The position numbers and the translations under genes were made by a program. A DNA stretch of 50,077 nucleotides from an uncultured Sulfurovum sp. (GTDB lineage Bacteria; Campylobacterota; Campylobacteria; Campylobacterales; Sulfurovaceae): assembly GCA_902727915.1 (NCBI GenBank), contig CACVAU010000006.1, positions 1 to 50,077 of the forward strand, read 5' to 3'. The notes below the pieces were generated by a model. The model saw only the letters and a list, made by a program, of their open reading frames with translations, ran no database searches and was not told where the DNA came from. Below, piece after piece: positions 1 to 11,297 of this stretch; the first letter of the stretch is position 1, and every line of letters begins with the position of its first letter.

Positions 1-1
1 G

Positions 2-2236
2 CTTGATCGAAGTGAATGGATGATAATTGCTATTCTTGGTGTTCTTAAGGCTGGTGGGGCTTATTTACCTATTGACCCTCAGTATCCTGAAGATAGAACT
101 ACTTATATGTTGGAGGACTCTGGGGCTACGATAATCTTACATGATACAGCAAATAGAGTAAACGCTAATAATTATAAAAGTTTACTCAGTTATGGAATTA
201 TAGATGTTCAAACATTTAGTTTATCTACTATGGAACATCTAACAAATTTAAAGATTATCAACCATGTGGATAATTTGGCTTATGTTATTTATACTTCTGG
301 ATCGACTGGAAAACCTAAAGGGGTTATGTTAGCCCATAGAGGAGCTGTTAATCGTATAGCGTGGATGCAAAAAAAATATGCTTTGGATACAAGTGATACG
401 ATTCTTCAAAAAACACCATTCTCATTTGATGTATCAGTATGGGAGTTACTCTTACCGATGATGTATGGTGTCAAGTTGGTTTTTGCTAAACCCAATGGAC
501 ATAAAGACAATGAGTATTTACTAAGACTTATAAAAAAAGAATCTATTAGTTTTATACATTTTGTACCTTCTATGTTATCAGTTATGTTACAGCATAGTGC
601 GTTACACACTTGTGATTCATTAAAAAATATTGTTTGTAGTGGGGAAGCTTTATCTTTAGATACAGTTAACACATTTCATAGTAATAATACGAAGAATCTT
701 ATTAAGCTACATAATTTATATGGTCCTACAGAAGCTTCTATTGATGTGACATCATTTTATTGTGATAAAGATAGGGACTTAAAGAGTATTCCTATAGGAA
801 AAGCAATAGCCAATACAAAATTATATATTTTAAATCAAAACAAAGAGATATTACCTATAGGGTCAATAGGTGAACTATACATCGCAGGAGATGGATTAGC
901 AAGAGGGTACTTAAACAAACCAGAGCTAACAGAACAAGTATTTATAAATCATCCAAGCTTAGGACGTATTTATAAAACAGGGGATATGGCAAAGTATCAA
1001 GAAGATGGAAATATAGAATATCTAGGAAGGGTTGATGACCAAGTAAAGATAAAAGGATTTAGAGTAGAGCTAGGAGAGATAGAAAATGTTATTAGTTCAT
1101 TTGATGGAATATCAGACTCCTTAGTGAAACTTTATAATGAACAATTGGTTGCCTATGTTATAGGTGAGAAAAAGGGATTGAAAGAATATTTATTGGACAA
1201 ACTTCCAAATTACATGATTCCTCTTTATTTTCTTGAACTCGAACAGTTTCCTTTAACTTCTAATGGTAAAGTAGATAAAAAAAATCTTCCCAATCCAAAA
1301 AAAAATGAGCATCCAAAAGTATATAGAGTAGCCAATACTTCTACAGAAATCGAAGTGGCTAAGATATTTGCAGAGACCCTTCAAGTAGAAAAAATTAGTA
1401 TTGAGAGTAATTTCTTTGACCTTGGTGGGGATAGTTTAAATGCCATTAATTTGATTTCTCATGCCAATAGAGTTTTTTCTAAAAAAGTTCAACTTTCTCA
1501 TATCTTTAATTATCCTACAATAGAGCTTTTTGCACAAGCTTTAGACAAAATACAAGTAGAAAAAGAGACAACAAAAAATTATACAATTTTTAATCCTGAT
1601 AAGCAGCATGCTCTTTTTATTTTTCCAACGATTATTGCTACTATCGATCATGCTTTTTTAGATCAAATGTCTAAGTATTTGATAGATTATAAAATATATG
1701 CTTTTGATTTTATTATAGAAGAAAATCGGATTGTAGAATATGCGAAGATGGTAAATACACTTGAAGATGAATTTGTATTCTTTGGTTATTCAAGTGGAGG
1801 AAGTTTAGCTTATGAGGTCATTAAAGAAATGGAAAAGTTCAAGTATAAATTACCAAAAAAGTTAATTTCCCTTGATAGTTGGAGAATCAATAAATTAAAT
1901 TATATACCAGCTGATTTTAGAGTATTGATGATTGATAAAGCCAAAAGACATGGTTTAAGTGCGTCAGAATGTCATAAGATAGTTACCTATATGGATATGA
2001 TAGATAGTACTATTAATATGGGACAAATTAATGTGGATATAGATTATATTTCTGATGCTTTAAAGTCTAAAGATGAAATAGAAAAGCGTCATGAAGAATG
2101 GGCTTCTTTAACAACTCAAAAAGTACGTTCTTTTAGTGGGTTTGGTGAGCATGAAGATATGGTTAAAAAATCTTTTTTAATTAAAAACTGTGAGCTTATT
2201 AAAACCAGTTTACTAGATAGTAAATTCAAGGAATAA
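2..2236 (+). CDS. NRPS C-terminal part, A(Ser)-T-TE (5' end outside window)
   Basis: The frame is open to the left edge, and the first codons already encode the A2 region of an adenylation domain ([11 protein letters not shown]), so upstream domains lie outside the window. Visible in order: A3 ([11 protein letters not shown]), A4 (FSFDVSVWE), A5 (NLYGPTEAS), A7 (YKTGD), A8 and A10 (NGKVDKK); a carrier domain with LGGDSL (Ser codon 1433-1435); and a C-terminal thioesterase with GYSSGG (Ser codon about 1790) and a late GEHEDM histidine. The specificity residues read D-V-W-H-V-S-L-I-D-K, which differs from the known serine code DVWHLSLIDK only at the variable fifth position, so serine is the likely substrate. 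The TE should release or cyclise a chain bound to this protein. It ends 4 nt before the next synthetase. The TE resembles the one at 24 kb closely enough to suggest duplication. Confidence 0.95.
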   Translation, partial: LDRSEWMIIAILGVLKAGGAYLPIDPQYPEDRTTYMLEDSGATIILHDTANRVNANNYKSLLSYGIIDVQTFSLSTMEHLTNLKIINHVDNLAYVIYTSGSTGKPKGVMLAHRGAVNRIAWMQKKYALDTSDTILQKTPFSFDVSVWELLLPMMYGVKLVFAKPNGHKDNEYLLRLIKKESISFIHFVPSMLSVMLQHSALHTCDSLKNIVCSGEALSLDTVNTFHSNNTKNLIKLHNLYGPTEASIDVTSFYCDKDRDLKSIPIGKAIANTKLYILNQNKEILPIGSIGELYIAGDGLARGYLNKPELTEQVFINHPSLGRIYKTGDMAKYQEDGNIEYLGRVDDQVKIKGFRVELGEIENVISSFDGISDSLVKLYNEQLVAYVIGEKKGLKEYLLDKLPNYMIPLYFLELEQFPLTSNGKVDKKNLPNPKKNEHPKVYRVANTSTEIEVAKIFAETLQVEKISIESNFFDLGGDSLNAINLISHANRVFSKKVQLSHIFNYPTIELFAQALDKIQVEKETTKNYTIFNPDKQHALFIFPTIIATIDHAFLDQMSKYLIDYKIYAFDFIIEENRIVEYAKMVNTLEDEFVFFGYSSGGSLAYEVIKEMEKFKYKLPKKLISLDSWRINKLNYIPADFRVLMIDKAKRHGLSASECHKIVTYMDMIDSTINMGQINVDIDYISDALKSKDEIEKRHEEWASLTTQKVRSFSGFGEHEDMVKKSFLIKNCELIKTSLLDSKFKE

Positions 2237-2240
2237 TGGG

Positions 2241-5200
2241 ATGAACATGAAAACTATTATAGATACTTTTGAGTCACAGGTTAAAAAAACTCCTGATGCT
2301 ACAGCATTAATTTATAAAGATAAAGAGATAAGTTATAAGGAATTAAATAAGAAAGCTAATGGGTTAGCACGATATTTACTGGAAAATTATCGTATAAAAA
2401 ACGATACTATCATTGCTATTCTTATAGATAAAAGTGAATGGATGATTGTTGCCATATTGGGAGTTCTTAAAGCAGGTGCAGCGTATTTACCTCTTGACAG
2501 TCACTACCCCAAAGAACGTATTAAATACATGTTAACAGATGCAGGAACACAATTATTATTAACAGATAAGCCTAATAGTGAACACTCTAAAGTATATGCT
2601 AATAGTTTGGGAATAGGGTATTGTGAGATTGAAGCTTTGGCGCATAAAAAAACGAAAAATATAAAAAAAGAGATTAGCTCTAAGGCTCTTGCGTATCTTA
2701 TTTATACCTCAGGAACAACAGGCAAACCTAAAGGTGTTATGATCGAACATGGTACGTTTATCAATATGATGATGTATCAAATTAAGAGTTTTAACATAAC
2801 AAAAGAAGACAATGTTATACAGTTTGCTTCTTTTTCTTTTGATGCTTCAGTTTATGAGACATTTTTGGCACTTCTTTCAGGGGCTACTTTTGTGATTGTA
2901 TCTAAGAATGAACTTTTAAATGATTTTGTAAACCTTAGTAAAAAATATAAGATTACTGTAGCTGTATTAAATCCATCATTTTTGGCAAATGTAGAAGCAT
3001 TAGAAGGCTTTAAAGTAATTATTACAGCAGGTGAGAAAGCGATTGTTTCAGACGCTTTGAAGTATGCTAAAAAGTGTACTTATATTAATGCTTATGGACC
3101 AACAGAAGCATCCATTTGTAGTACTTTTTATAAAGTGAATCCAGATAAAAACTATGAGGTTATACCCATCGGGAAGGATATTACTAATTCTAAAATATAC
3201 ATTTTGGATAAAGCGTTAAATGAGGTTAAAAATGGTTTGGTGGGAGAGATGTATATTGCTGGTAAGGGACTGGCAAGAGGTTATTTAGGTCGAGAAGATT
3301 TAACAAATGAAAAATTTATTATGCATCCTAAATTTGGAAGAGTTTATCAAAGTGGTGATGTGGGTAAATTTCTTCAAGATGGTAATTTAGTTTATTTAGG
3401 AAGAGTAGATGAGCAAATTAAGATTCATGGGCATAGGATAGAATTAGGAGAAATAGAGAACTCTATATTGGAATATCCTTCTATTAAAGAGTGTGTTGTT
3501 TTAGAAAAAAATAAAAAGTTATGGGCTTATTATCGTGAAGATAAAAAGAAAGAAGAACTGATAAATTTGAAAGAGTTTTTGGCTTCAGAACTTCCTGCTT
3601 ATATGATACCTAGTTATTTTCATAAACTAGAAAAGTTTCCTCTTACTTCCAATGGTAAAGTAGATAAAAAATCTTTAGCCAGTAGCAAGGTTGATTTAGG
3701 TGATAAACGATTAATTGTGCCTCCTTTTACTGAAACAGAAAAGAAATTTTTTAAACTTTTTATGGAGATATTGGATCATCAAGAGATAAGTATAGAAGAT
3801 GATTTTTTTCATCTTGGAGGTAACAGTTTACAGGCTATGTGGCTAATCAATACGATAAACAGAGCATTTAATGTACAGATGACCATTAATGATTTGAATG
3901 CACATCAAAATATTAAAGCACTTTCAACTTTTATTACGTCAAAATCTAGGGTATTGGTATCCAATATTATTCCCTTAATAGAAGGAAGGTATTATCCTCT
4001 TTCAAGTTCACAAGAACGGATTTGGACTATTCATAAGATGCAACAAAAAGCATTAGCGACTTATAATTTACCTGTTACTGTAGGATTGGATAGGGTTGAT
4101 GTTTTACGTTTAGAAGCATCTATTTATAAATTAATAGAACGCCATGAAATATTAAGAACAAATTTTATAGAAATAGAGAATAGACCAAAACAAGTTATTT
4201 CAAGGTATCCTAAGAGTGATGTTTTTGAAGTAGTTAAGGTAAAGGAGCAGGATACATATATTCAAGAAGAATCAAAAAAAGTTTTTGATTTAACAGAAGG
4301 AAGTCTTTTCGTTGCCAAATTAATTAATGACAATATCTTATTTATCAATATGCATCATATTATTAGTGATGGTTGGTCGATGCGAGTAATGATGAATGAT
4401 TTATCAGCTATTTATGAAGATTTAGTGTTAGAGCCTTTATCTATTGGCTATAAAGAGTATGCTGTTTGGCAAAATAAGCAGTTAGAAGATGAAGTATTTA
4501 TAGGTAACCATCAAACTTATTGGCACAGCTTATTGGAAGATTATAAAAAATTAAATTTTCCACTTGATTTTCCAAGAACTAATCATCAAACTTTTGATGG
4601 AGAAGTAGCATCTATTGTTTTTGATTCTAAAACGATGATGAAATTAAAAGCCTTAAGTAAAAAAAGAACACTGTTTACAACCCTTATAGGAATTACAAAT
4701 ATTTTATTGGCTAAATATACCAATGAAAATGATATTCTTATTGGTATTCCTGTAGCAAACCGTAATGATGAAGCATTACTTAATCAAGTAGGGCTGTATG
4801 TTAATACGGTACCTTTACGTGTGAGACTTGATAATGAAGGTTCATTTTCAGATAATTTGGAAATGATTAAAGCACTAATTTTTGATATATTTACACATCA
4901 AAGTTATCCCTTTGATAAACTGGTTAATGCGATAGAACAAGATAAAGATTTGAGTCAGAACCCTCTCTTTAATGTAATGGTTGTTTTACAAGACAATAAG
5001 AATTTAAAAGGGATGTTTCGTAATTATGAAAATGTGTCCATTAATCAAGCTAAGTTTGATATTACCTTTGAATATATTCAGAAAGAAGATGACCTTGAAT
5101 TACGAATTGAGTATAACGCTAATCTTTTAGCAAAAAGTACCATAGAAAAAATTGCTCTTAATTTACAAAACTTAATTCTTAATATAGAAGAAGATACGTG

Positions 5201-8200
5201 TTTAGCAGAAATTGATTTTATTTCAATGAAAGAAAAGAAGCTACTTAAAAAGTTTAATAAAACAAAAAAGCATTATCCTAAAGAAGATACCATTGTTTCA
5301 TTGTTTGAAAAACAAGTAGTTAAACATCCTAAAATGTTTGTCACATTTTTTGAAAATCAAAGTTTAACCTATAGTGAACTTAATGCTAAATCGAATAAAG
5401 TGGCTCATTTTCTTATAGAGGAAGGGTTACTTTTAGATGAGGTAGTTGCCATTAAAATTGAGCGATCTTTAGAGATGGTTATTGCTATTATGGCGATTAT
5501 GAAAGCTGGAGGAGCTTATCTTCCTATTGATACAGAACATCCAAAAGATAGAATAGATTATATTATAGAGAATGCTAAAGCCAAATTTATTTTGACGGCT
5601 AAAGATGTAGAAGAGAAATGTTTAGGACATTACTCTAATGAAAATCCAGAGACTCGACTTAAACCCAAACATTTGGCTTATGTCATTTACACATCAGGCA
5701 GTACAGGGCGACCCAAAGGAGTTATGTTAGAACATCGAGGGCTTATTAATCGTATTGATTGGATGCAAAAAGAGTATAACTTAACGACTGAAGATGTCAT
5801 ACTTCAAAAAACTCCTTATAGTTTTGATGTTTCTGTTTGGGAGTTGCTTTTACCTCTTGTTTATGGGGTGAAACAAGTTATTGCTAAACCAGAGGGACAT
5901 AAAGACAATAAATATCTTGTAGAACTGATTCAACAAGAATCCGTGACATTTTTACATTTTGTGCCTTCTATGTTGAATGCGATGCTTTCTGCCAAAGGAT
6001 TAGAGAAGTGTGATTCGATAAAAAATATAGTTTGTAGTGGAGAAGCATTGTCAGCAAGAACAGTCAATGATTTTTATACTTCTACTTCAGGTATTACCTT
6101 ACATAATTTATATGGTCCAACAGAAGCTTCGATTGATGTGAGTTCTTTTATTTGTAGAAAAAATAAAGTATTAAGTAGCGTTCCTATTGGTAAAGCAATT
6201 GCAAACATTAAATTGTATGTCTTGGATAAGTATCTAAATCAAGTGCCTATTGGTGCTATTGGTGAATTACATATTAAGGGTGTAGGCTTAGCAAGAGGCT
6301 ATCTCAATAGTCCTGAACTTACAGAAGATAAGTTTATCGTTCATAAGTTATTGGGGCGAATTTATAAAAGTGGGGATTTGGCTAAATATTCTGAAGATGG
6401 AAATATAGAGTATTTGGGTAGGATTGATGAACAAGTGAAGTTGCGAGGCTTCAGGATAGAGTTGGGAGAAATTGAAAATACGCTTTTAGCGTATTCAGAG
6501 GTGAAGTCAGCTGTGGTGTTGGTAAAAGATAATCAGCTAATTGCCTATATTATTGTTAAAGAGCATTATAATGAGTTGGCACTAAAACAACATCTTCGTA
6601 CTAAATTGAGTGCTTACATGATACCCAATCATATTATGGAATTAAAAAGTTTTCCTCTTACTGCGAATGGGAAGCTCAATAAAAAAGCATTACCTCTAGT
6701 ACAAGTGACACAAGATAAAGCAGACATAGTAGAAGCATCAACTGTGAATGAGAAGATGTTATTAGAAATTTTTGAAGATGTTTTGAATATTAAAAATATT
6801 TCGATGAATGATAATTTCTTCTTTATTGGTGGAGATTCTATTAAAGCCATTCAAATAATATCAAAATTGAATGCGTTAGGGTTTGCATTAGAGATTAAAG
6901 ATATCTTTTACCATCCAAGTATTTTTGAATTGGCACAAATTTTAAATCAAGAAAGCATCGAAATTATTGATCAATCTAAAGTTAGTGGAGACTTTAAATT
7001 GATACCCATACAAAAGTTTTTTATAGAAAATTTTAAAAATATTAATCATTTTAATCAATACTTGTTGTTAGAAGCTAAAGGTAATATCGATTTTAATCAT
7101 TTGGCGAATGCCTTTAAGGTGGTGATAGAACATCATGATATTTTAAGATCAAGGTTTATGCTAAGGGGAGAAGAGTATATACAGGTCATTGAGGAAGAGA
7201 GCCAATTTGAACTTGAGCATATTAGCTCAAAAGAGAATATGAGTGAAATAATCAAAGAAGCAAATGCCAGTTTTTATATTCAAGAAGGCAATTTAATAAA
7301 GGCAATTTTATTTGGAAATCATACACTTTTTATTACAATTCATCATTTGATTATGGATGGTATTGGGCTAAGAATTTTAATGGAAAGCATTGAGAAAGCT
7401 TATCAAGGGCTACCTTTAGCACAAAAAACTATTTCATTTAAAAAATGGTCTGATGAAATTTATTCTTATGCTAATGCTGGTAAAATTAATGAGGATTATT
7501 GGAATAAAATAGAACCTTATCGTGTATTTGATACTAAGATAGAAGCTAAAGTGGCGAATAAAGAACAGCTTAAATTTACACTTGATAAATCCTTGATAAA
7601 CACAAATTATAAACTTTCTTCCATTCTTCTGTTAGCATTTGCCAAAGTGTTGTATGAACGTACAAAAAAAGATAAGTTTTCTATTATTACAGAAGGGCAT
7701 GGGAGAGAAGATGTCTTAGGGCTAAATGTCTCTAGGACAATTGGTTGGTTTACAACTTTGTTTATCTCAAATATTGAATATATTCCCTCACATGTGACTA
7801 CACAGTTAGAGCATATAGAAAATGCGATAGAGCTACTACATAATGGTTTTGATTATGGCATTCTTAAACATATATCCAAACAAGAGTTGACCTTTGAACC
7901 TGAAATTGCATTTAATTATTTGGGTGAAGTACATTTAGAAAATGATACGATTTTTGATATTAAAGAGTTAGCATTAAGTTCAAGCTATAAGAATGATCGC
8001 ATAGCACCTATTGAAGTTGAGTCATTAATTTTAGATGAATTAATTGTTTTTATAGCTTTTGATAATTCTCTTGCATCACTTTTTAAGGATTTTGATTTAA
8101 GCTTTAAAGAAGAGCTAATGTCTATTATGCAGGAACTTAATAGTAATAAAACTTATAGTTTAAGTTATGCACAAAAAGGCTTATTTATGATAGAGAGTCT

Positions 8201-9461
8201 TAACGCTGGATTTTCTGTTTATAATGAAACAGCTTCCTTTGGTTTCAATGAAAACTTAGACGTGAATGTCTTAGAGAAATCATTTCAGTTATTGATTGAG
8301 AGACATGATATTTTAAGAACATCTTTTGTTTCGATAGATGGTATTCCTAAGCAGACGGTCTTAGATTATGTGCCTTTTGAGATAGAAAGTGAAAACTTAA
8401 ATAATCAAAATTTAGAAAAGGTTATTGAAGCATTTGATATGAAACCTTTTAATCTTAGTACACCCCCTCTATTAAGAGCCAAATTACTAAAGTTAAAATC
8501 TAAAAAATATATTTTGTTGATTACCTTTCATCATATTATTATTGATGGTTGGTCACTTAATGTTGTGCTAAATGATTTAAAAGAGTTTTATAACAGTATG
8601 CTTCTTAATCAAGAGAGTGCGCTTAAAGTACTTAAAGTGCAGTACCGTGACTTTGTATCTTTCTCACATACTTTATTGAAACGATCTGATACAGATAAAC
8701 TGTTTTGGATGGATAAGCTTGAAAACATTAAAGTCATACCTTATATTCCCTATGATTTCACTAATAAGCGAACGCATGAGGGGGGCTTAGTGCGTATGAC
8801 TTTTGAAGCAAAGTTATCGCAAAAAATCCGAAAACTAGCCAAAGAAAATGCGACCAGTTTATTTTCTGTCTTAGTATCGTTATTGGATATTCTTTTCCAT
8901 CTTTATTCTGATGAAAAAGAGGTTGTTATGGCGACACCTATTGCCAATTCACGAGATAAAGAGATGTTTCAGAATCAGATAGGTGTTTACCTTAATACCT
9001 TAGTCCTTCGATCAGAGATACAATCAGAAAAAAGCTTTCGAGAAACAGTATCTACGGTTAGTACGGATATTATTGAAGCATTTAATCATCAGAATTATCC
9101 TTTTGATAAAATTATTGAAGATTTGGAAGTGACAACACCTCTTTTTAACATTATGGTTATTTTACAAAATTTTGAGAAGCAAGTTTTTGATTTTCATAAT
9201 AGTGAATTTGAGATACTAGATAATGTAAATTATGGAAGTAAGTTTGATTTAAAGTTTGAGTTTGAAGATAACGTTGAAATAGCATTAATGATTGAATATA
9301 GTGTGGACTTGTTTGAAGAAAAAACGGTTAAGAATTTGGGAGATAATTTAAAGAAACTTATTGAGTATGTATCAGAAGATATTACTATAGAGTCTCTTGG
9401 AGAACAATTACAGCTCAATAAAAAAATAGAGATAAATCAAGAGATAAATGAGGACTTTTAA
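2241..9461 (+). CDS. NRPS, A-T-C-A(Ser)-T-E-C
   Basis: 2406 aa. Domains by eye: A1 about 1-485; T1 with LGGNS (Ser529); C1 about 576-1000 with HHIISDGWS (His705); A2 about 1012-1485; T2 with GGDSIKAI (Ser1533), the form typical before epimerases; E about 1588-1965 with HHLIMDG (His1701), EGHGRED and SRTIGWFT; and a final C domain about 1971-2395 with HHIIIDGWS. The protein starts directly with A, with no starter C domain, so it is a plausible initiation protein without N-acylation. A1 code reads D-A-Y-V-I-A-A-I-C-K, nearest to the phenylalanine code DAWTIAAICK. A2 reads as serine, and the E domain predicts D-Ser. The C-terminal C domain has no partner A domain here; the 2058-aa synthetase downstream begins with A, so that module appears split. 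The start at 2241 has AAGGA 8 nt upstream. Confidence 0.96.
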   Translation: MNMKTIIDTFESQVKKTPDATALIYKDKEISYKELNKKANGLARYLLENYRIKNDTIIAILIDKSEWMIVAILGVLKAGAAYLPLDSHYPKERIKYMLTDAGTQLLLTDKPNSEHSKVYANSLGIGYCEIEALAHKKTKNIKKEISSKALAYLIYTSGTTGKPKGVMIEHGTFINMMMYQIKSFNITKEDNVIQFASFSFDASVYETFLALLSGATFVIVSKNELLNDFVNLSKKYKITVAVLNPSFLANVEALEGFKVIITAGEKAIVSDALKYAKKCTYINAYGPTEASICSTFYKVNPDKNYEVIPIGKDITNSKIYILDKALNEVKNGLVGEMYIAGKGLARGYLGREDLTNEKFIMHPKFGRVYQSGDVGKFLQDGNLVYLGRVDEQIKIHGHRIELGEIENSILEYPSIKECVVLEKNKKLWAYYREDKKKEELINLKEFLASELPAYMIPSYFHKLEKFPLTSNGKVDKKSLASSKVDLGDKRLIVPPFTETEKKFFKLFMEILDHQEISIEDDFFHLGGNSLQAMWLINTINRAFNVQMTINDLNAHQNIKALSTFITSKSRVLVSNIIPLIEGRYYPLSSSQERIWTIHKMQQKALATYNLPVTVGLDRVDVLRLEASIYKLIERHEILRTNFIEIENRPKQVISRYPKSDVFEVVKVKEQDTYIQEESKKVFDLTEGSLFVAKLINDNILFINMHHIISDGWSMRVMMNDLSAIYEDLVLEPLSIGYKEYAVWQNKQLEDEVFIGNHQTYWHSLLEDYKKLNFPLDFPRTNHQTFDGEVASIVFDSKTMMKLKALSKKRTLFTTLIGITNILLAKYTNENDILIGIPVANRNDEALLNQVGLYVNTVPLRVRLDNEGSFSDNLEMIKALIFDIFTHQSYPFDKLVNAIEQDKDLSQNPLFNVMVVLQDNKNLKGMFRNYENVSINQAKFDITFEYIQKEDDLELRIEYNANLLAKSTIEKIALNLQNLILNIEEDTCLAEIDFISMKEKKLLKKFNKTKKHYPKEDTIVSLFEKQVVKHPKMFVTFFENQSLTYSELNAKSNKVAHFLIEEGLLLDEVVAIKIERSLEMVIAIMAIMKAGGAYLPIDTEHPKDRIDYIIENAKAKFILTAKDVEEKCLGHYSNENPETRLKPKHLAYVIYTSGSTGRPKGVMLEHRGLINRIDWMQKEYNLTTEDVILQKTPYSFDVSVWELLLPLVYGVKQVIAKPEGHKDNKYLVELIQQESVTFLHFVPSMLNAMLSAKGLEKCDSIKNIVCSGEALSARTVNDFYTSTSGITLHNLYGPTEASIDVSSFICRKNKVLSSVPIGKAIANIKLYVLDKYLNQVPIGAIGELHIKGVGLARGYLNSPELTEDKFIVHKLLGRIYKSGDLAKYSEDGNIEYLGRIDEQVKLRGFRIELGEIENTLLAYSEVKSAVVLVKDNQLIAYIIVKEHYNELALKQHLRTKLSAYMIPNHIMELKSFPLTANGKLNKKALPLVQVTQDKADIVEASTVNEKMLLEIFEDVLNIKNISMNDNFFFIGGDSIKAIQIISKLNALGFALEIKDIFYHPSIFELAQILNQESIEIIDQSKVSGDFKLIPIQKFFIENFKNINHFNQYLLLEAKGNIDFNHLANAFKVVIEHHDILRSRFMLRGEEYIQVIEEESQFELEHISSKENMSEIIKEANASFYIQEGNLIKAILFGNHTLFITIHHLIMDGIGLRILMESIEKAYQGLPLAQKTISFKKWSDEIYSYANAGKINEDYWNKIEPYRVFDTKIEAKVANKEQLKFTLDKSLINTNYKLSSILLLAFAKVLYERTKKDKFSIITEGHGREDVLGLNVSRTIGWFTTLFISNIEYIPSHVTTQLEHIENAIELLHNGFDYGILKHISKQELTFEPEIAFNYLGEVHLENDTIFDIKELALSSSYKNDRIAPIEVESLILDELIVFIAFDNSLASLFKDFDLSFKEELMSIMQELNSNKTYSLSYAQKGLFMIESLNAGFSVYNETASFGFNENLDVNVLEKSFQLLIERHDILRTSFVSIDGIPKQTVLDYVPFEIESENLNNQNLEKVIEAFDMKPFNLSTPPLLRAKLLKLKSKKYILLITFHHIIIDGWSLNVVLNDLKEFYNSMLLNQESALKVLKVQYRDFVSFSHTLLKRSDTDKLFWMDKLENIKVIPYIPYDFTNKRTHEGGLVRMTFEAKLSQKIRKLAKENATSLFSVLVSLLDILFHLYSDEKEVVMATPIANSRDKEMFQNQIGVYLNTLVLRSEIQSEKSFRETVSTVSTDIIEAFNHQNYPFDKIIEDLEVTTPLFNIMVILQNFEKQVFDFHNSEFEILDNVNYGSKFDLKFEFEDNVEIALMIEYSVDLFEEKTVKNLGDNLKKLIEYVSEDITIESLGEQLQLNKKIEINQEINEDF

Positions 9462-11297
9462 ATGTGTGGTATTGTGGGAGTTGTTAATTTTAAAAAAAGT
9501 GTGAGTAAGAAGAAAATCAAATCAATGGCTGATAAGCTCACACATAGAGGACCAGATGAAGAGGGATACTTTCTCCAAGGTAATACAGCTTTAGGTTTTA
9601 AGCGACTTTCAATTATAGATTTGAGTAATGGGCAACAACCCATGTATTTTGAAAATTTGGTTTTGGTTTGTAATGGAGAGATATATAATCATAAAGAATT
9701 ACGAGAAGAACTTAAAGAAAAATATAGCTTTCAGACAAATTGTGATGTAGAAGTATTATTATATATGTATAAGGAGTATGGCGAACATTTTGTTAAAAAA
9801 CTTAATGGGCAATTTGCCATTGCTATTTATAATAGGGATACAGATGATCTTTTTTTAGCCAGAGACCATGTGGGAATTACCCCTCTTTTTTATACACTTA
9901 CTAAAAAAAAGTTTATCTTTGCTTCAGAGATTAAGGCTATTTTAGAATATACTAAAGCTGAAATTGATCCCAAAGGGATTGACCAAGTTTTGACTTTTCC
10001 TGGATTAACAGCACCTCAAACAATATTTAAAGGTATTTATAGTTTACCAGCAGGACATTATTTAAAATTTAAAGATAAAGAGTATACCTTACATGAATAT
10101 TGGGATTTAAGTTATCCAATAGAGATAGAAGATAAAGGTAAGGAATATTATTTAGAGAAGTTAGATTATCATCTTAAACGATCCATCCAATTAAGATTAA
10201 ATGCAGATGTAGATGTTGGATTTTATTTAAGTGGTGGACTGGACTCATCGTTAATTGCTTCTTTAATTCATGAGCTAGAACCTAATAAAGATAGAGATTC
10301 TTATTCTATTTCTTTTAGTGATAGTCGTATTGATGAGTCGAAATATCAAGAACTTATGGCTAAGAGAGTAGGTTCTACGCATCATAGTATAAATTTTAGT
10401 TGGAGTGAAATAGAACAGAGACTAAAAGAAATGGTTTATCATGCTGAAGCACCTCTTAAAGAGAGTTATAATACCTGTTCTCTTGCGCTTTCAAGTGCTG
10501 TGAGAAATAATAATAAAAAGGTAATTCTTACAGGTGAGGGTGCTGATGAGCTTTTTGGAGGTTATGTGGGGTATCGATTGGGTTCTAAACGAGAGCGTGG
10601 ACTTGATATGACCAGTCTTCTTGAAGATGAAATAACCCAGAGACTTTGGGGGGATTCTGAATTCTTTTATGAAAAGAACTATACAGAATTTAATGAATTT
10701 AAAGAATCTTTTTACAGTAATGAGTTATTAGAAGAGTTATATCAATTTAATGCGACTGAAAATAAGTTAATTGATACGCGTAAATTAGAAGGAAGAGATT
10801 TTTTTCATAAACGTTCGTATATTGATTTTAAAGTGAGATTAAGTGAACATCTTTTAGCAGATCATGGGGATCGGGTTGCTTATGCAAATAGTATTGAGGC
10901 AAGGTATCCATTTTTAGATATTGAATTGATTGAATTTGTAACAACAATACCACCTCACTATATGATTAAAGATAATAAAGAGAAGTATATTTTGAATGAA
11001 TATGCTAAAGACTATGTCCCCACAGAGATTACTGATAGGGAAAAATTTGCATTTGTAGCGCCAAATGCAAGTCATTTACTTAAGCAAGACATCGCATGGA
11101 TAAATAAACTTCTTCATTATGAAAAAATCAAAAAAGAAGGGTTTTTTAACCCTGATATGATTGAAAATCTTAAATCTAGGTATTTAAGTGATGACTTTTC
11201 TCTAAATCAAACATTTGAAAATGATTTTTTAATGTTTGTTTTGACATTTGAGATTTTATTAGAAAGTTTTAATATAAAAGGCTACAAGAGTGAATAA
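9462..11297 (+). CDS. asnB: Asparagine synthetase, glutamine-hydrolysing (AsnB family)
   Basis: 611 aa, normal family length. The N-terminal MCGIVGVV places the catalytic Cys2 of the class II glutaminase, followed by HRGPDEEG, RLSIIDL and NGEIYN. The synthetase half has the PP-loop SGGLDSSL for ATP and the LTGEGADELFGGY motif. The family transfers glutamine-derived ammonia to an activated aspartate or a related carboxylate. The gene starts on the base after the upstream NRPS stop (GAGG spaced 8 nt) and its end overlaps the next NRPS by 8 nt, so it is translated with the assembly line. It may supply asparagine as a building block or amidate a precursor or product; the sequence does not decide between these. 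All motifs for ordinary asparagine synthesis look intact. Confidence 0.93.
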   Translation: MCGIVGVVNFKKSVSKKKIKSMADKLTHRGPDEEGYFLQGNTALGFKRLSIIDLSNGQQPMYFENLVLVCNGEIYNHKELREELKEKYSFQTNCDVEVLLYMYKEYGEHFVKKLNGQFAIAIYNRDTDDLFLARDHVGITPLFYTLTKKKFIFASEIKAILEYTKAEIDPKGIDQVLTFPGLTAPQTIFKGIYSLPAGHYLKFKDKEYTLHEYWDLSYPIEIEDKGKEYYLEKLDYHLKRSIQLRLNADVDVGFYLSGGLDSSLIASLIHELEPNKDRDSYSISFSDSRIDESKYQELMAKRVGSTHHSINFSWSEIEQRLKEMVYHAEAPLKESYNTCSLALSSAVRNNNKKVILTGEGADELFGGYVGYRLGSKRERGLDMTSLLEDEITQRLWGDSEFFYEKNYTEFNEFKESFYSNELLEELYQFNATENKLIDTRKLEGRDFFHKRSYIDFKVRLSEHLLADHGDRVAYANSIEARYPFLDIELIEFVTTIPPHYMIKDNKEKYILNEYAKDYVPTEITDREKFAFVAPNASHLLKQDIAWINKLLHYEKIKKEGFFNPDMIENLKSRYLSDDFSLNQTFENDFLMFVLTFEILLESFNIKGYKSE

